From contig NZ_BAAAFH010000022.1 in the NCBI RefSeq assembly GCF_039523435.1, positions 992,001-1,056,000 on the forward strand: a stretch of 64,000 nucleotides of DNA, given 5' to 3'. Position 1 is the stretch's first letter. The number at the start of each line of letters is the position of its first letter. Origin of the DNA: Wandonia haliotis. Its GTDB lineage: Bacteria; Bacteroidota; Bacteroidia; Flavobacteriales_D; Crocinitomicaceae. The position numbers and the translations under genes are program-made. The notes below the pieces were generated by a model. It made no database searches. It saw nothing but the letters and a program-made list of their open reading frames with translations, and had not been told where the DNA came from. Below are positions 35,685 to 45,379 of the stretch, piece by piece.

Positions 35685-38669
35685 ATGTTCTATCGTGCCC
35701 TGTATGTTTTTATTGGTCTTATTTTATTCTGTACTTCACTTTCAGCACAGGAATATTCTTTCCGAACTTATAGCGTAGCGGAAGGTTTACCTCAATCCCA
35801 GGTTACATGTATCACACAGGACAAACAGGGATTCCTATGGGTGGGAACTCTGGGAGGACTGGCGCGATTTTCAGGTCGTGAATTTGAAGCGTTTTCTGTT
35901 GACCAGGGATTACTTAACAACCGAATTTCTTCACTGGCAATTATAGGAGATACCTTGTGGGTAGGACATGAAAACGGTGTTTCCTACGAATTTAACAATC
36001 AATTCGTTGCACTCCCTATTGAAAAAATAAAAGACGGAGGAAAAGTAAGTAGTATTCTTTTCTATAAAGGCAACTATTTCTTTGGGGTCAACGGAAGCGG
36101 TCTCTTTCGTTTTTCAGAAGGTAAAATCGTTCAGATCAATCCAACAATTCATGGGATTAGTAACCGGGATGAATTTGAACGTATCCGGGACATGGTATTA
36201 TATGATTCCAAAATGTACGTCGCGACACGAACAGGAATATTTTACTCACATGACGGATTCTCATTTCACCTTGTTCCAGGATCAGAGGAATACAGTTTCA
36301 GCTCGCTGAAAATTGACCCTCTTACCAACCAATTATTCGCTTCATCCTATGGTGATGGCGTATTTCATCTTGAAAACGAAAAGCTTAAACCTTATATGAA
36401 TTCAGCCTCATTGCTTGGAGGAAATTTTAAGCATTTATTCATTGATCACACCGGAAAAATCTGGTTATCTACAAAATTTAACGGAGCTGTCCGTATTGAC
36501 GAGAAAGAAAACCTCCACCTACACACTTCCAACGGTTTACCTATGGAGAATATTTCCTGTGTATTTGAAGACAACACACACGGTATCTGGTTGGGGACTG
36601 AAGGAAAAGGACTCGTGCATTTTTCCGGAGAAGCTTTCACCTTTTACACAACAAGAAGCGGACTGAACAGTGACTTAATTGTATCAGTTGCTCAGGATAA
36701 AGAGCAAAACATCTGGTTTGGCTCCTACGCAAACGGAGTAAGTCAAAAAACAAAATCCGGATGGAGAAATTACGACGACAGAAACGGACTGAGTAACAAT
36801 ACGGTCTGGGCAGTCGCAACGGACAAAAAGAATCAGGTATGGTTTGCAACAGCAGATGGACTTAACCGTTTTGAAAAAGATCATTTCATACCTTATTTTC
36901 AATCTGACTATCCTTCCTTACCCGGTGATAAAATCATGTCACTTTTTCTGGATAGTCATCAACGTTTTTGGGTAGGAGGACAGGAAGGCGCAGCTTATTT
37001 CGAAAATGATTCTGTCTATCCACTAAGTAAACTTATCTCTCAATCTGCAAATCTCAGAAACGTAAGGGATTTTGCCGAGTATGACGGGCAGCTTTTCATG
37101 GCTTCACAAACAGGAATTCACGTCCTGACAGCAAGTAAAGTGTTACTAAGTTACCCCATTTCCGAGAATCAACCCGGTGCATATAGTATTGAAGCGGACA
37201 AATTCGGGAATATCTGGATTGGTACAGAAGAAGGAGTATACCTTTTCAGAGATGGCGTGATTCGCCAGTTAAACTACTCGGACTTCAGCGGATCTAACTT
37301 TGCTGTGTTTATCCAGAAAGATGGTGACAATATGTGGGTCGGGACTAACAACGGTCTTTTCAGGTTCACTCCCAAAAGCGGAGACTGGAACACCTTCCAT
37401 GTTGAACAATTTGGTATTTTTGAGGGGCTTGTCAGTCTGGAAACGAACATAAATTCTTCTCTCATTGATCAGGGAGGTAATCTGTGGTTCGGAACTTCCG
37501 AAGGATTAATGAAATTTGATAAAACGAAGGAAAATGTCTTTGCAAAAACCATTCCTCCTATCCTCAGTCTTCGTTCTGTTCTAGTGAACTTTCAACCTTA
37601 TGAAAAACCAATGGACACATATAATCCTGTCCGTTTTTCGCATAGTCAGAATCGTTTCATTTTTAACTTTAAAGCAGTTACCCTTGCCTTTCCGGAGGAT
37701 ATCAAGTTTCAGTACCTCATCGAAGGACTTAATGAAGACTGGTCTCCTCTTTCTAAAGTGGATGAAATCAGTATTTCGGGACTTGTCCCAGGGGATTATC
37801 GACTTCGCGTCAGAGCCGTCAGTAAAACAGGAATCTATTCAAATGAGGTGAACTTTCCTTTTGTCATTCTTCCTCCTTTTTATACAACCTGGTGGTTCAT
37901 TTCACTTTGCATTCTTCTTACCGGAAGCCTTGTTCTTATCCTGTTTCGTTTTAAACTAAAACAGGAACGCTCAAGGAGAGAACAGGAACGACTTGTTTTC
38001 ACATCCCGTTTACGCGATCTGGAACAGCAATCATTGAATGCTTCCATGAACAGACATTTTATCTTTAACGCTCTTAATTCTATTCAGTACTTTATCAATA
38101 CTCAGGACCGTCTTTCAGCCAACAAATACCTGAGTCAGTTTGCTAAACTTATCCGAAAAAATCTTGATAGCTCTTCAACCGATCAAAATATGGTCACACT
38201 TTCAGAAGAAATTGAACGTCTGAAGCTCTACCTATCCCTTGAATCTATGCGCTTCCGGGATCGATTTGATTATGAATTCACCATTGATCCATCCATAGAT
38301 ACTGAGGCAGTAAAAGTCCCCTCCATGATATTCCAGCCTTTTGTTGAAAACAGTATTATTCATGGTATATTACCACGTCAAAACACAAAAGGAGAAATCC
38401 ACTTTTCTGCACATAAAAATGCAGAAACTATTGACTTTATCATTGAAGATAATGGAGTTGGGTACGAAAAGAGTATCAAACAGAAACAGGGAGATGGCGA
38501 TCACCAGTCTAGAGGAATGAGTATAACCAGTTCCCGGATAGAGCTTTTACAAAAGATTTCGGGTAAATCTTTCCTACTTATTGGTCCCAATGACATAAAA
38601 AATGACACAGGAGAATCAATAGGTACGCGTGTTCACATAAAAATACCAGACAATTCTTTGGAAGATTAG
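35685..38669 (+). CDS. Membrane sensor with beta-propeller and LytS-type histidine kinase domain
   Basis: A 994-residue sensor. A signal peptide (ALYVFIGLILFCTSLSAQ) precedes about 14 propeller-type repeats recognisable as W-[VFIL]-G-T-x(2)-G-[LV] (for example FLWVGTLGGLARF, IWFGSYANGV, IWIGTEEGVYLF). A Y_Y_Y domain follows at about 640-730, then one TM helix (WWFISLCILLTGSLVLILF) and a coiled linker. The His_kinase domain has the phospho-acceptor His in MNRHFIFNALNSIQ, and the ATPase has FVENSIIHGI and EDNGVGYE. It is a cytoplasmic kinase with a periplasmic sensor, paired with the LytTR regulator upstream. The ligand is unknown. Confidence 0.93.
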   Translation: MFYRALYVFIGLILFCTSLSAQEYSFRTYSVAEGLPQSQVTCITQDKQGFLWVGTLGGLARFSGREFEAFSVDQGLLNNRISSLAIIGDTLWVGHENGVSYEFNNQFVALPIEKIKDGGKVSSILFYKGNYFFGVNGSGLFRFSEGKIVQINPTIHGISNRDEFERIRDMVLYDSKMYVATRTGIFYSHDGFSFHLVPGSEEYSFSSLKIDPLTNQLFASSYGDGVFHLENEKLKPYMNSASLLGGNFKHLFIDHTGKIWLSTKFNGAVRIDEKENLHLHTSNGLPMENISCVFEDNTHGIWLGTEGKGLVHFSGEAFTFYTTRSGLNSDLIVSVAQDKEQNIWFGSYANGVSQKTKSGWRNYDDRNGLSNNTVWAVATDKKNQVWFATADGLNRFEKDHFIPYFQSDYPSLPGDKIMSLFLDSHQRFWVGGQEGAAYFENDSVYPLSKLISQSANLRNVRDFAEYDGQLFMASQTGIHVLTASKVLLSYPISENQPGAYSIEADKFGNIWIGTEEGVYLFRDGVIRQLNYSDFSGSNFAVFIQKDGDNMWVGTNNGLFRFTPKSGDWNTFHVEQFGIFEGLVSLETNINSSLIDQGGNLWFGTSEGLMKFDKTKENVFAKTIPPILSLRSVLVNFQPYEKPMDTYNPVRFSHSQNRFIFNFKAVTLAFPEDIKFQYLIEGLNEDWSPLSKVDEISISGLVPGDYRLRVRAVSKTGIYSNEVNFPFVILPPFYTTWWFISLCILLTGSLVLILFRFKLKQERSRREQERLVFTSRLRDLEQQSLNASMNRHFIFNALNSIQYFINTQDRLSANKYLSQFAKLIRKNLDSSSTDQNMVTLSEEIERLKLYLSLESMRFRDRFDYEFTIDPSIDTEAVKVPSMIFQPFVENSIIHGILPRQNTKGEIHFSAHKNAETIDFIIEDNGVGYEKSIKQKQGDGDHQSRGMSITSSRIELLQKISGKSFLLIGPNDIKNDTGESIGTRVHIKIPDNSLED

Positions 38670-38720
38670 AAACAAAATCATATATTTGTTAGACTAAGTT
38701 TGATTTTTTTCTTATTAAGA

Positions 38721-38957
38721 ATGAAAAAGTTACTCTTCATATTAGCCGTTTCCACTTTCGTTTTTGCATCATGTAAAAAGGAAGTCATAACTCCTGTTTC
38801 AGTTGAAGAAAACAGTGATGAAGCGACAGAAATGACTACGCGCAGCCTTCAGGGAAGTGGATCTACAAATACCGGTGGAGATCTTTTTGGGGGAACAGGT
38901 ATTACAGACCCCAACAATGATACCGATGAAGATAAACGTAAACGCGAGGGAAAGTAA
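38721..38957 (+). CDS. Small lipoprotein
   Basis: A 78-residue lipoprotein. The ATG at 38721 gives a signal peptide MKKLLFILAVSTFVFASC with a lipobox, followed by KKEVITP. The mature part is short, Gly/Ser/Thr-rich (GSGSTNTGGDLFGG) and ends in a charged Asp-to-Lys/Arg tail, so it is probably unstructured. It starts 51 bp after the sensor kinase, on the same strand, and is followed by a terminator; it could be a product of the same operon. Function unknown. Confidence 0.65.
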   Translation: MKKLLFILAVSTFVFASCKKEVITPVSVEENSDEATEMTTRSLQGSGSTNTGGDLFGGTGITDPNNDTDEDKRKREGK

Positions 38958-38981
38958 TAAAGTTACTATCTAACATATTTT

Positions 38982-39009
38982 AAAGATGTCTTTTCAGGCA
39001 TCTTTTTTT
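38982..39009 (+). terminator. Rho-independent terminator
   Basis: AAAGATGTC and GGCATCTTT form a 9-bp stem (one G-T pair) with a 6-nt loop, then a run of T. It lies 25 bp after the small lipoprotein and probably ends the regulator-kinase-lipoprotein unit. Confidence 0.85.
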
Positions 39010-39147
39010 GTTTCGAATCATAAGAGTCCTGCTACCAATCAATAATACTACCTTTCTATTTACTAAATAAAATATACAGGTCAGAGTTTATTTTTACCAA
39101 ATCTCATTCTTTTTCCTACCTTGTTTGCTGAATTGTAAGTTACAACT

Positions 39148-40698
39148 ATGGCAGCAACTCCTTCTACATCATTATATGAACTGATTAAAAGCCTGACAAA
39201 ATCCGAGAAGAGATATTTCAAGGTGTTTTCTTCCAAACATACAATCGGAGAAGAGAATAATTATATCACTCTATTCGATTATTTAGATAATCAAAACGGT
39301 TATGATGAGACCAAATTATTTGAGGACTTTAAGGGACAGGCCTTTCTCAATAAATTCTCAATCACCAAAAAAAGACTTCAGGAAAACATTCTGCGATCTC
39401 TTGATTCATACCATTCCAACTCATCCATTGATGCCCAATTATACCGGATGATGCATTACGCCGAAATTCTGTATGATAAATCTCTTTATAAGCAATGCAA
39501 AAAATATTTACAAAGTGCTGAGAAACTAGCTGAAAAGCACGCAAAATACCATATTCTTCTTGAAGTTAATCAAAAAATGAAGCGCTTGCTTGAAAACACA
39601 GGATATGCCGGTTCGGATCAGGCGTTTTTGGATGCCATGCAAACAAAAGACAACGAATTAAGCGAAGTCATCCGGGGATATAATAATCTATGGCATATCA
39701 AAAGTTCGCTGATGATGCATCTGAATAGAAATGGTGTTGCCCGGAATCAGGAAGAAAGGAAAATATATGACGAACTTATACACCCCCTCTCCCACTGCCA
39801 ATATGCCGTAGCATTTGACTCTATTTTTCTTGTTAATCAGATTCAGGCCGCTTATTATTTCGGCACATTGGATTTTCAGAAATCAGAACAATATATAGCT
39901 GCAAATATTACACTATACAAAGAGAACGCTGAACGGCTTAAGGAAGAAGTAAACGTATACTTCAGTCTGATCTCAAACGGAATTTATCTGAATCATCATT
40001 TGGGAGATTATTCACGGGTTGATGAGTTACTTAACGAACTTAAAACTATTTCAAAAGAATCGGGAAAGAACTTATCAGAAGACTTAAACATAAAATTGTT
40101 CAGTAGTATCAATAGTACGCGTCTGATGCTTTATAATGAACGTGGAGAGTTTACTGAAGCCATACAAACTGTTCCCCTGATTGAGGAAGCTTACCGCCTG
40201 TACGGATCAAAAATTGCTCCGGCAAGAAGAGCTTATCTCAACTACAATATTGCCGTTGCTTATTTTGGAGAAGGAGCGTATACTCAGTCTCTTAAATGGA
40301 TTAATACCATTTTAAATGATAAAGACCTTGATGAGAAACTGGATATTTATTGTTTCTCACAGCTTCTGAATCTGATTCTCCACTTCGAACTTGACAATCG
40401 GGAACTCCTGCCCTATGCTATCAAAAATACTCAACGTTATCTGAAGTCGAGAAACCGGGTCTATAAATTTGAAGAAATCTTTCTCAAGTATCTGAACAAG
40501 CTCTCCCGAACGATCTCTCCGCTAGATCAAATGGATTTGCTCGAAAATGTTATTACTGAAATACAACCATTAACCGAGGATCCTTTTGAACGATCCGTAT
40601 TTGATTCTTTTAAGTTTCTGCTTTGGGCAAAATCCAAATTATCGAAACGTCCTTTTGCCGAACTTGTACATACCGCTTACTCAGAGCGATCGAAATGA
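39148..40698 (+). CDS. Large helical (TPR-like) protein, function unknown
   Basis: A 516-residue cytoplasmic protein with no signal peptide. It starts MAATPSTSLYELIKSLTKSEKRYFKVF, and most of its length is helical, with pairs such as LYKQCKKYLQSAEKLAEKHAKY and ALKWI-type repeats that suggest tetratricopeptide-like superhelices. Comparable unnamed proteins occur in Bacteroidota; I cannot give a function. It is monocistronic and its 3' end overlaps the convergent thiL by 22 bp. Confidence 0.75.
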   Translation: MAATPSTSLYELIKSLTKSEKRYFKVFSSKHTIGEENNYITLFDYLDNQNGYDETKLFEDFKGQAFLNKFSITKKRLQENILRSLDSYHSNSSIDAQLYRMMHYAEILYDKSLYKQCKKYLQSAEKLAEKHAKYHILLEVNQKMKRLLENTGYAGSDQAFLDAMQTKDNELSEVIRGYNNLWHIKSSLMMHLNRNGVARNQEERKIYDELIHPLSHCQYAVAFDSIFLVNQIQAAYYFGTLDFQKSEQYIAANITLYKENAERLKEEVNVYFSLISNGIYLNHHLGDYSRVDELLNELKTISKESGKNLSEDLNIKLFSSINSTRLMLYNERGEFTEAIQTVPLIEEAYRLYGSKIAPARRAYLNYNIAVAYFGEGAYTQSLKWINTILNDKDLDEKLDIYCFSQLLNLILHFELDNRELLPYAIKNTQRYLKSRNRVYKFEEIFLKYLNKLSRTISPLDQMDLLENVITEIQPLTEDPFERSVFDSFKFLLWAKSKLSKRPFAELVHTAYSERSK

Positions 40699-41723
40699 TT
40701 CCAGCCCTGAGCCTGAATAGGGATTAATGCTCCTCCCCGATCTATCACATAAATTCCGGCATTTTCTTCCACCATGTGACCAATAACAGTCATATGCGGA
40801 CTTCCTTTTACCTTGTCAAAATCAGACTGACTAATCGTGAAAAGCAATTCATAATCCTCTCCTCCGTTCAAAGCACATGTGCTCGGATCCAGATCGAAAT
40901 CTCTCGCTGTAGAATATGTTGTCGGATCAATAGGTAATTTCTCATCATAGACATGACATCCCAGTTTACTGGCTCTGCACAAATGTAGAATCTCAGATGC
41001 CAATCCGTCAGAAACATCAATCATCGAAGTAGGTCGCACACCCAATTCATCCAGAAATCCAATCACATCCCTCCTTGCTTCCGGTTTAAGCTGTCGTTCC
41101 AGTATATAATCATAGCCCTCCAGATCAGGCTGTGCTGATGGATTCGCTTTATATACTTCTTTCTCACGTTCCAAAACCTGCAACCCGACAAATGCACCTC
41201 CCAGATCTCCGGTAACAACCAGCAGGTCATTTTCCTTCGCTCCCGAACGATAAACAACATCTTTCTGATTCACTCTTCCAATGGCCGTAATACTAATTAC
41301 CAATCCGGAAAGAGAAGAAGTTGTATCGCCTCCCACCAGATCCACACCATACACATCACATGCCTTCTTTATTCCTTCGTACAGTTCGTCAATTGCCTCA
41401 GCCGGAAATCTGCTAGAAACACCAATGGAAACCGTAATTTGTTCCGGCTTACCATTCATCGCATAAATATCCGACAGATTCACAACAACTGACTTATACC
41501 CTAAATGCTTTAACGGAGCATACATGAGATTAAAATGGATTCCTTCAACCAACATATCCGTGGAGATCAACATGTGCTCCTCTTCATTGATCCGAATCAC
41601 AGCAGCATCATCTCCTACTCCCTTTACTGTCGTACCATTGTGGTGCGTAAAGGAACCTGTAATACGGTCAATCAATCCAAACTCTCCGATTGCATCAAGT
41701 GGCGTTCTTTTTTCTGTACTCAT
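40677..41723 (-). CDS. thiL: Thiamine-monophosphate kinase
   Basis: Phosphorylates TMP to thiamine diphosphate, the active cofactor. The 348-residue protein belongs to the PurM/ThiL fold: GEFGLIDRI at the N-terminus, VGDDAAVIR, STDMLVEGIHF, VNLSDIYAM (the DxxAM metal loop has Asp-Ile-Tyr), VGGDTTSS and NGGEDYELLFT near the C-terminus. All are standard ThiL motifs. It is divergent from rseP, and its 3' end overlaps the convergent TPR-like gene by 22 bp. Confidence 0.95.
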   Translation of the reverse strand: MSTEKRTPLDAIGEFGLIDRITGSFTHHNGTTVKGVGDDAAVIRINEEEHMLISTDMLVEGIHFNLMYAPLKHLGYKSVVVNLSDIYAMNGKPEQITVSIGVSSRFPAEAIDELYEGIKKACDVYGVDLVGGDTTSSLSGLVISITAIGRVNQKDVVYRSGAKENDLLVVTGDLGGAFVGLQVLEREKEVYKANPSAQPDLEGYDYILERQLKPEARRDVIGFLDELGVRPTSMIDVSDGLASEILHLCRASKLGCHVYDEKLPIDPTTYSTARDFDLDPSTCALNGGEDYELLFTISQSDFDKVKGSPHMTVIGHMVEENAGIYVIDRGGALIPIQAQGWNHFDRSE

Positions 41724-41822
41724 ACTACAAAATTAGGAAAATTATAAGGGAACAATTTCACCTGCAAACAGTTTTAGTCGATTTTGTCAGTACACGTAAC
41801 GAGCAGGGCAAGAAAAAACCGC

Positions 41823-41830
41823 TATCTTTG
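41823..41830 (+). promoter_or_regulatory. Putative rseP -7 element
   Basis: TATCTTTG matches TAnnTTTG and lies 19 bp before the rseP ATG. A well-spaced -33 TTG is not visible. Confidence 0.45.
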
Positions 41831-41849
41831 AGTTCTGAAAATTTGAACA

Positions 41850-43163
41850 ATGGAATTTTGGATTAAAGCTGGACAACTCGTTTTGTCACTCTCTATACTT
41901 ATTGTACTTCACGAATTAGGACATTTTATTCCTGCACGCTGGTTCAAAACACGTGTCGAGAAATTCTATCTCTTCTTTGATCCGGGATTCTCACTTTTCA
42001 AAAAGAAAATTGGTGAAACCGAATGGGGAATCGGGTGGCTTCCCTTAGGAGGTTATGTGAAAATAGCCGGTATGATTGATGAATCAATGGATACCAAACA
42101 GCTTGAAAAACCGGCCCAACCCTGGGAGTTCCGTTCAAAACCGGCCTGGCAAAGACTGATCATTATGATCGGTGGAGTAACCGTGAATCTTATTCTCGGG
42201 TTTCTCATTTATATGATGGTTCTTTGGGTATGGGGTCGTGAGTACGTCACGATGGATGCAGCACCCTACGGAGTACATGTGCAGCAGGAATTAAAACAAT
42301 ATGGTTTTCAGGATGGAGATATTATCCTTTCGGCAGAAGGAAAACCGGTTGAAGATTTGCGCGAACTAAACGTTGGAATCTTACTGAGAGGATACCGTGA
42401 AATAGAAGTACAACATAGCAGCGGGGATAAAGAGACCATTACACTTCCTGAAGATATTGACTACACGCTTTTCCAAAAGGATGCTTTTCCGGCTTTCTCT
42501 ATCAGAAGTCATTTCAGTGTAGATAGTGTTCTTCCGGTAACTCCTGCTTCTAATGCGGGAATGATGCAGGGAGATAGTATCATTTCCATAAACGGAGAAC
42601 CCGTAGTTTTCTTTCAGGATTTTACAAACCAACTCAGAGAGCTAAAAGGAGAAAAGGTTGATTTGGTTGTTTGGAGAAACAATACAGCTGTCACATTAAC
42701 TCCCGAAATAGACACACTAGGAAAACTAGGTTTTTCTGCCTTGCAACACATCGAAACAACTCAAATTGATTACACCTTCGGACAGGCGCTGGCAAGTGGT
42801 TTTTCGTATGGCTACTGGACACTCCACGATTATGTTGCTCAGTTAAAATTCATTTTCACCAAAAAAGGGGCTTCCAGTCTGGGAGGATTTGGTGCAATCG
42901 GAAATATGTTTTCACCCACCTGGAACTGGCAGTCTTTCTGGTTAAACACAGCTTTTATTTCTATCGTCCTTGCGTTCATGAACATTCTACCCATCCCCGC
43001 ATTAGATGGGGGACATGTAATGTTCTTACTGTACGAAATGATTACCGGAAGGGAACCCAACAAAAAAGTTCTTGAATATGCGCAAATGATCGGAATAATC
43101 CTCTTACTTGGATTACTGCTCTATGCGAACGGGAATGATATTTTCAGGTTCTTCTTTAAATAA
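41850..43163 (+). CDS. rseP: Site-2 protease RseP (M50 metalloprotease)
   Basis: An intramembrane zinc protease that cleaves membrane-bound regulators. The 437-residue protein has the first TM with HELGH (His21, Glu22, His25), a TM after the first loop (IIMIGGVTVNLILGFLIYM), two PDZ-like segments (DGDIILSAEGKPVED; QGDSIISINGEPV) and the C-terminal metal-binding NILPIPALDGGH. This is the RseP architecture. The substrate, perhaps an anti-sigma factor, is not visible here. Confidence 0.95.
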   Translation: MEFWIKAGQLVLSLSILIVLHELGHFIPARWFKTRVEKFYLFFDPGFSLFKKKIGETEWGIGWLPLGGYVKIAGMIDESMDTKQLEKPAQPWEFRSKPAWQRLIIMIGGVTVNLILGFLIYMMVLWVWGREYVTMDAAPYGVHVQQELKQYGFQDGDIILSAEGKPVEDLRELNVGILLRGYREIEVQHSSGDKETITLPEDIDYTLFQKDAFPAFSIRSHFSVDSVLPVTPASNAGMMQGDSIISINGEPVVFFQDFTNQLRELKGEKVDLVVWRNNTAVTLTPEIDTLGKLGFSALQHIETTQIDYTFGQALASGFSYGYWTLHDYVAQLKFIFTKKGASSLGGFGAIGNMFSPTWNWQSFWLNTAFISIVLAFMNILPIPALDGGHVMFLLYEMITGREPNKKVLEYAQMIGIILLLGLLLYANGNDIFRFFFK

Positions 43164-43175
43164 GACCTTGTAAGA

Positions 43176-43619
43176 CTATCTCTTCTTCGAAAAAAAGTCC
43201 AGCAATAAGGCTTTACAGTCATCCGCAAGTATTCCCGCTACAATTTCTGTTTTGGGATGATAAAGAGATGGCTGAACCCTTCCTGCACCTCTTTTTTCGT
43301 CAGAAGCACCATAGACAACTCTTGAGATCTGTGACCAGTATAATGCCCCTCCACACATTACGCAAGGCTCCAGAGTTACATAAAGCGTACAATCCGTGAG
43401 ATATTTCCCTCCTATATAATCTGCCGCCGCAGTAATTGCCTGCATTTCTGCATGTGCAGTTACATCATTAAGCTTCTCTGTATAATTATGCGCCCGGGCA
43501 ATAATCCGGTTATTAGCCACTATAACTGCCCCAACAGGTATTTCATCTTCTGAAAATGCTTTTTGCGCTTCCAAAAGAGCCTGCTTCATAAAATATGTGT
43601 CATCAAACGGTTCAAGCAT
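43176..43619 (-). CDS. tadA: tRNA-specific adenosine deaminase
   Basis: Converts A34 to inosine in tRNA-Arg(ACG). The 147-residue protein has the zinc site HAEMQA (His56, Glu58) and PCVMC (Cys86, Cys89). It starts MLEPFDDTYFMKQALLEAQKA, the usual TadA opening helix. A nucleobase deaminase such as guanine deaminase is an alternative, but LEPCVMCGGAL and the length favour TadA. Stop-to-stop distance to rseP is 12 bp. Confidence 0.92.
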   Translation of the reverse strand: MLEPFDDTYFMKQALLEAQKAFSEDEIPVGAVIVANNRIIARAHNYTEKLNDVTAHAEMQAITAAADYIGGKYLTDCTLYVTLEPCVMCGGALYWSQISRVVYGASDEKRGAGRVQPSLYHPKTEIVAGILADDCKALLLDFFSKKR

Positions 43620-43766
43620 AGTGCAAATATGTCAAATTTCTTTGCGGCATTGGGAATTTCACGTTAAAATCCAACTATCTTCTCATTTACAAACCCTTAA
43701 TTTATTTTCAGTAAAATAAATCTCTACATTCGTTCGTATTTAAATCAGAACCCTAAAAACGAAACT

Positions 43767-44651
43767 ATGAAAAACTGGAAATCTCTGGCGGTAATCCCGC
43801 TTATTATGATCTCGGCCTGCAAAAAAGAAGAAACTGACCCACCCGGAACAGATACATCTGGCCCCAGGCTGGTATTTAAATTCAAATTTGACCCGGATCA
43901 GGAACGCTTAAACAACTTTGGACAACCCTCTTCGATTCCCGCAGAACATGGTGCTCAGACTCCGGATTTCAATGGAATGTCTGCTCATTATATTGAACTT
44001 GCTCCATCCGGATACACGCCATTAGGAGAAGGTGAAGTAGTTTTCTATGGAGCCGAAACGAATGTAGGAGGAGAAAAAGCGGTGGACTTTTCGAAAGCAA
44101 TTATTAAAGGCGACGGTGAAGTCTTCTACTCGATTCCTTTAAGCCAGGTTGCTACAGGGAATTATCAATGGGCTCGTGTATCTCTTGCTTACCAGAACTT
44201 TGATATTAATTTCCGTTGGGACAATGTTGATTATACAGGAACACTTGCTTCTTTTGTTGCCTATAGAAGTTACATCAATACCTACAAAATAAAAACAGCC
44301 TCACGTTCTGTAAATGCGAACAAAGATCAGGGGTATTGGGGGTTTGAAGCTACCTATCCCGTTGTGGGAGCCGTAACAATTGACGGACAGGCCCAGGGCA
44401 CCACCGTTCCTAATCCCCTATTTGACACTTCGCCCATCCCGGCAGGAAGTTGTGTGGTGACAGGGCAATTTGAAAATGGATTGACAATAACCGGAAACGA
44501 AACGGAAGATATTGTTGTAACGCTTTCCTTTAGCATTAACAATAGTTTTGAATGGTATGATGTCGATCAGGATAATATCTACGAAACACAGGCAGGAGAT
44601 TATCCTGTTGATATGGGAATACGTGGTTTGATTCCCATCGTTGAACCCTAG
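43767..44651 (+). CDS. Lipoprotein of unknown function
   Basis: A 294-residue lipoprotein with a short signal peptide and lipobox (IMISAC, then KKEE). The mature protein is strand-rich, with many aromatic residues (FKFKFDPDQERL; YWGFEATYPVVG; FEWYDVDQDNIYE). It looks like an all-beta surface or periplasmic binding protein. The DQDNIYE segment resembles a calcium-binding loop, but this is weak. I do not recognise a family. A terminator follows 21 bp after the stop. Confidence 0.75.
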   Translation: MKNWKSLAVIPLIMISACKKEETDPPGTDTSGPRLVFKFKFDPDQERLNNFGQPSSIPAEHGAQTPDFNGMSAHYIELAPSGYTPLGEGEVVFYGAETNVGGEKAVDFSKAIIKGDGEVFYSIPLSQVATGNYQWARVSLAYQNFDINFRWDNVDYTGTLASFVAYRSYINTYKIKTASRSVNANKDQGYWGFEATYPVVGAVTIDGQAQGTTVPNPLFDTSPIPAGSCVVTGQFENGLTITGNETEDIVVTLSFSINNSFEWYDVDQDNIYETQAGDYPVDMGIRGLIPIVEP

Positions 44652-44670
44652 AAAGAAAAAGTAACTCCAT

Positions 44671-44700
44671 AAAAAAAGCAACCGTCATGGTTGCTTTTTA
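44671..44700. terminator. Bidirectional rho-independent terminator
   Basis: AAAAAGCAACC and GGTTGCTTTTT form a perfect 11-bp stem with a 5-nt loop and A/T runs on both sides. It separates the convergent lipoprotein and lspA genes. Confidence 0.92.
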
Positions 44701-44701
44701 T

Positions 44702-45367
44702 TTATTCTTGTATCACTTCAGGCTCTTCATTTTTGTCCTCTTTCTTTTTCTTTCCCGAGGAAGGAAAATAAGTCCGTTGGCGAATCAGTATCATAATCAC
44801 TCCACAGGTTATCGCTGCGTCCGCTACGTTCCAGATCGCACCGAAAACATCTTCTCCACCAAGCCACGGAACCCACTCAGGCCAACGGGCATTGAACTGA
44901 AACATATCCACAACATTGGCAAACAGAAATCCCTGCTTACGCATCACATACTCACCCTCACTATTCAACACCCAGTTAAAAGGTGAAGACGGATCAAATT
45001 CAAAGACATAGTCATAAACAGCACTATCTATCAGATTACCCGTTGCTCCAGCAAGCACCAGAGATATCGCTACAATATACTCTGTTCGAACAGAACGGTT
45101 TCTTAGCTGTTTAATCAGGTAATAGATCAAACCTGAAATAGCAAGTAAACGGAAAATACTCAATGCCAGTTTTGCCCACGAACCTGAACCCAGCGTTGTA
45201 CCGAAAGCCATACCCTGGTTCTCAATATACATCAGACGAAACCAATCGCCAAAAACATTCACTGTCTCGTGAAGCTCAAACGTCGTTTTAATCCAAACCT
45301 TAACTACCTGATCAACGATCAGAATTCCGAGGATTAAAACTACTGCTATTATGGCCTTTTTATTCAA
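44702..45367 (-). CDS. lspA: Lipoprotein signal peptidase (signal peptidase II)
   Basis: Removes lipoprotein signal peptides after lipidation, a busy job here given the many lipoproteins. The protein has four TM segments and the two catalytic aspartates: GATGNLIDSAVYDYVFEF and WNVADAAITCG. At 221 residues it is longer than the ~160 of E. coli, with an insert between the two Asp motifs, a length range usual in Bacteroidota. A charged C-terminal tail (GKKKKEDKNEE) is cytoplasmic. It lies 12 bp after the DksA/TraR-like gene, a pairing common in this phylum. Confidence 0.95.
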   Translation of the reverse strand: MNKKAIIAVVLILGILIVDQVVKVWIKTTFELHETVNVFGDWFRLMYIENQGMAFGTTLGSGSWAKLALSIFRLLAISGLIYYLIKQLRNRSVRTEYIVAISLVLAGATGNLIDSAVYDYVFEFDPSSPFNWVLNSEGEYVMRKQGFLFANVVDMFQFNARWPEWVPWLGGEDVFGAIWNVADAAITCGVIMILIRQRTYFPSSGKKKKEDKNEEPEVIQE

Positions 45368-45379
45368 ACTTCCGGTTTA

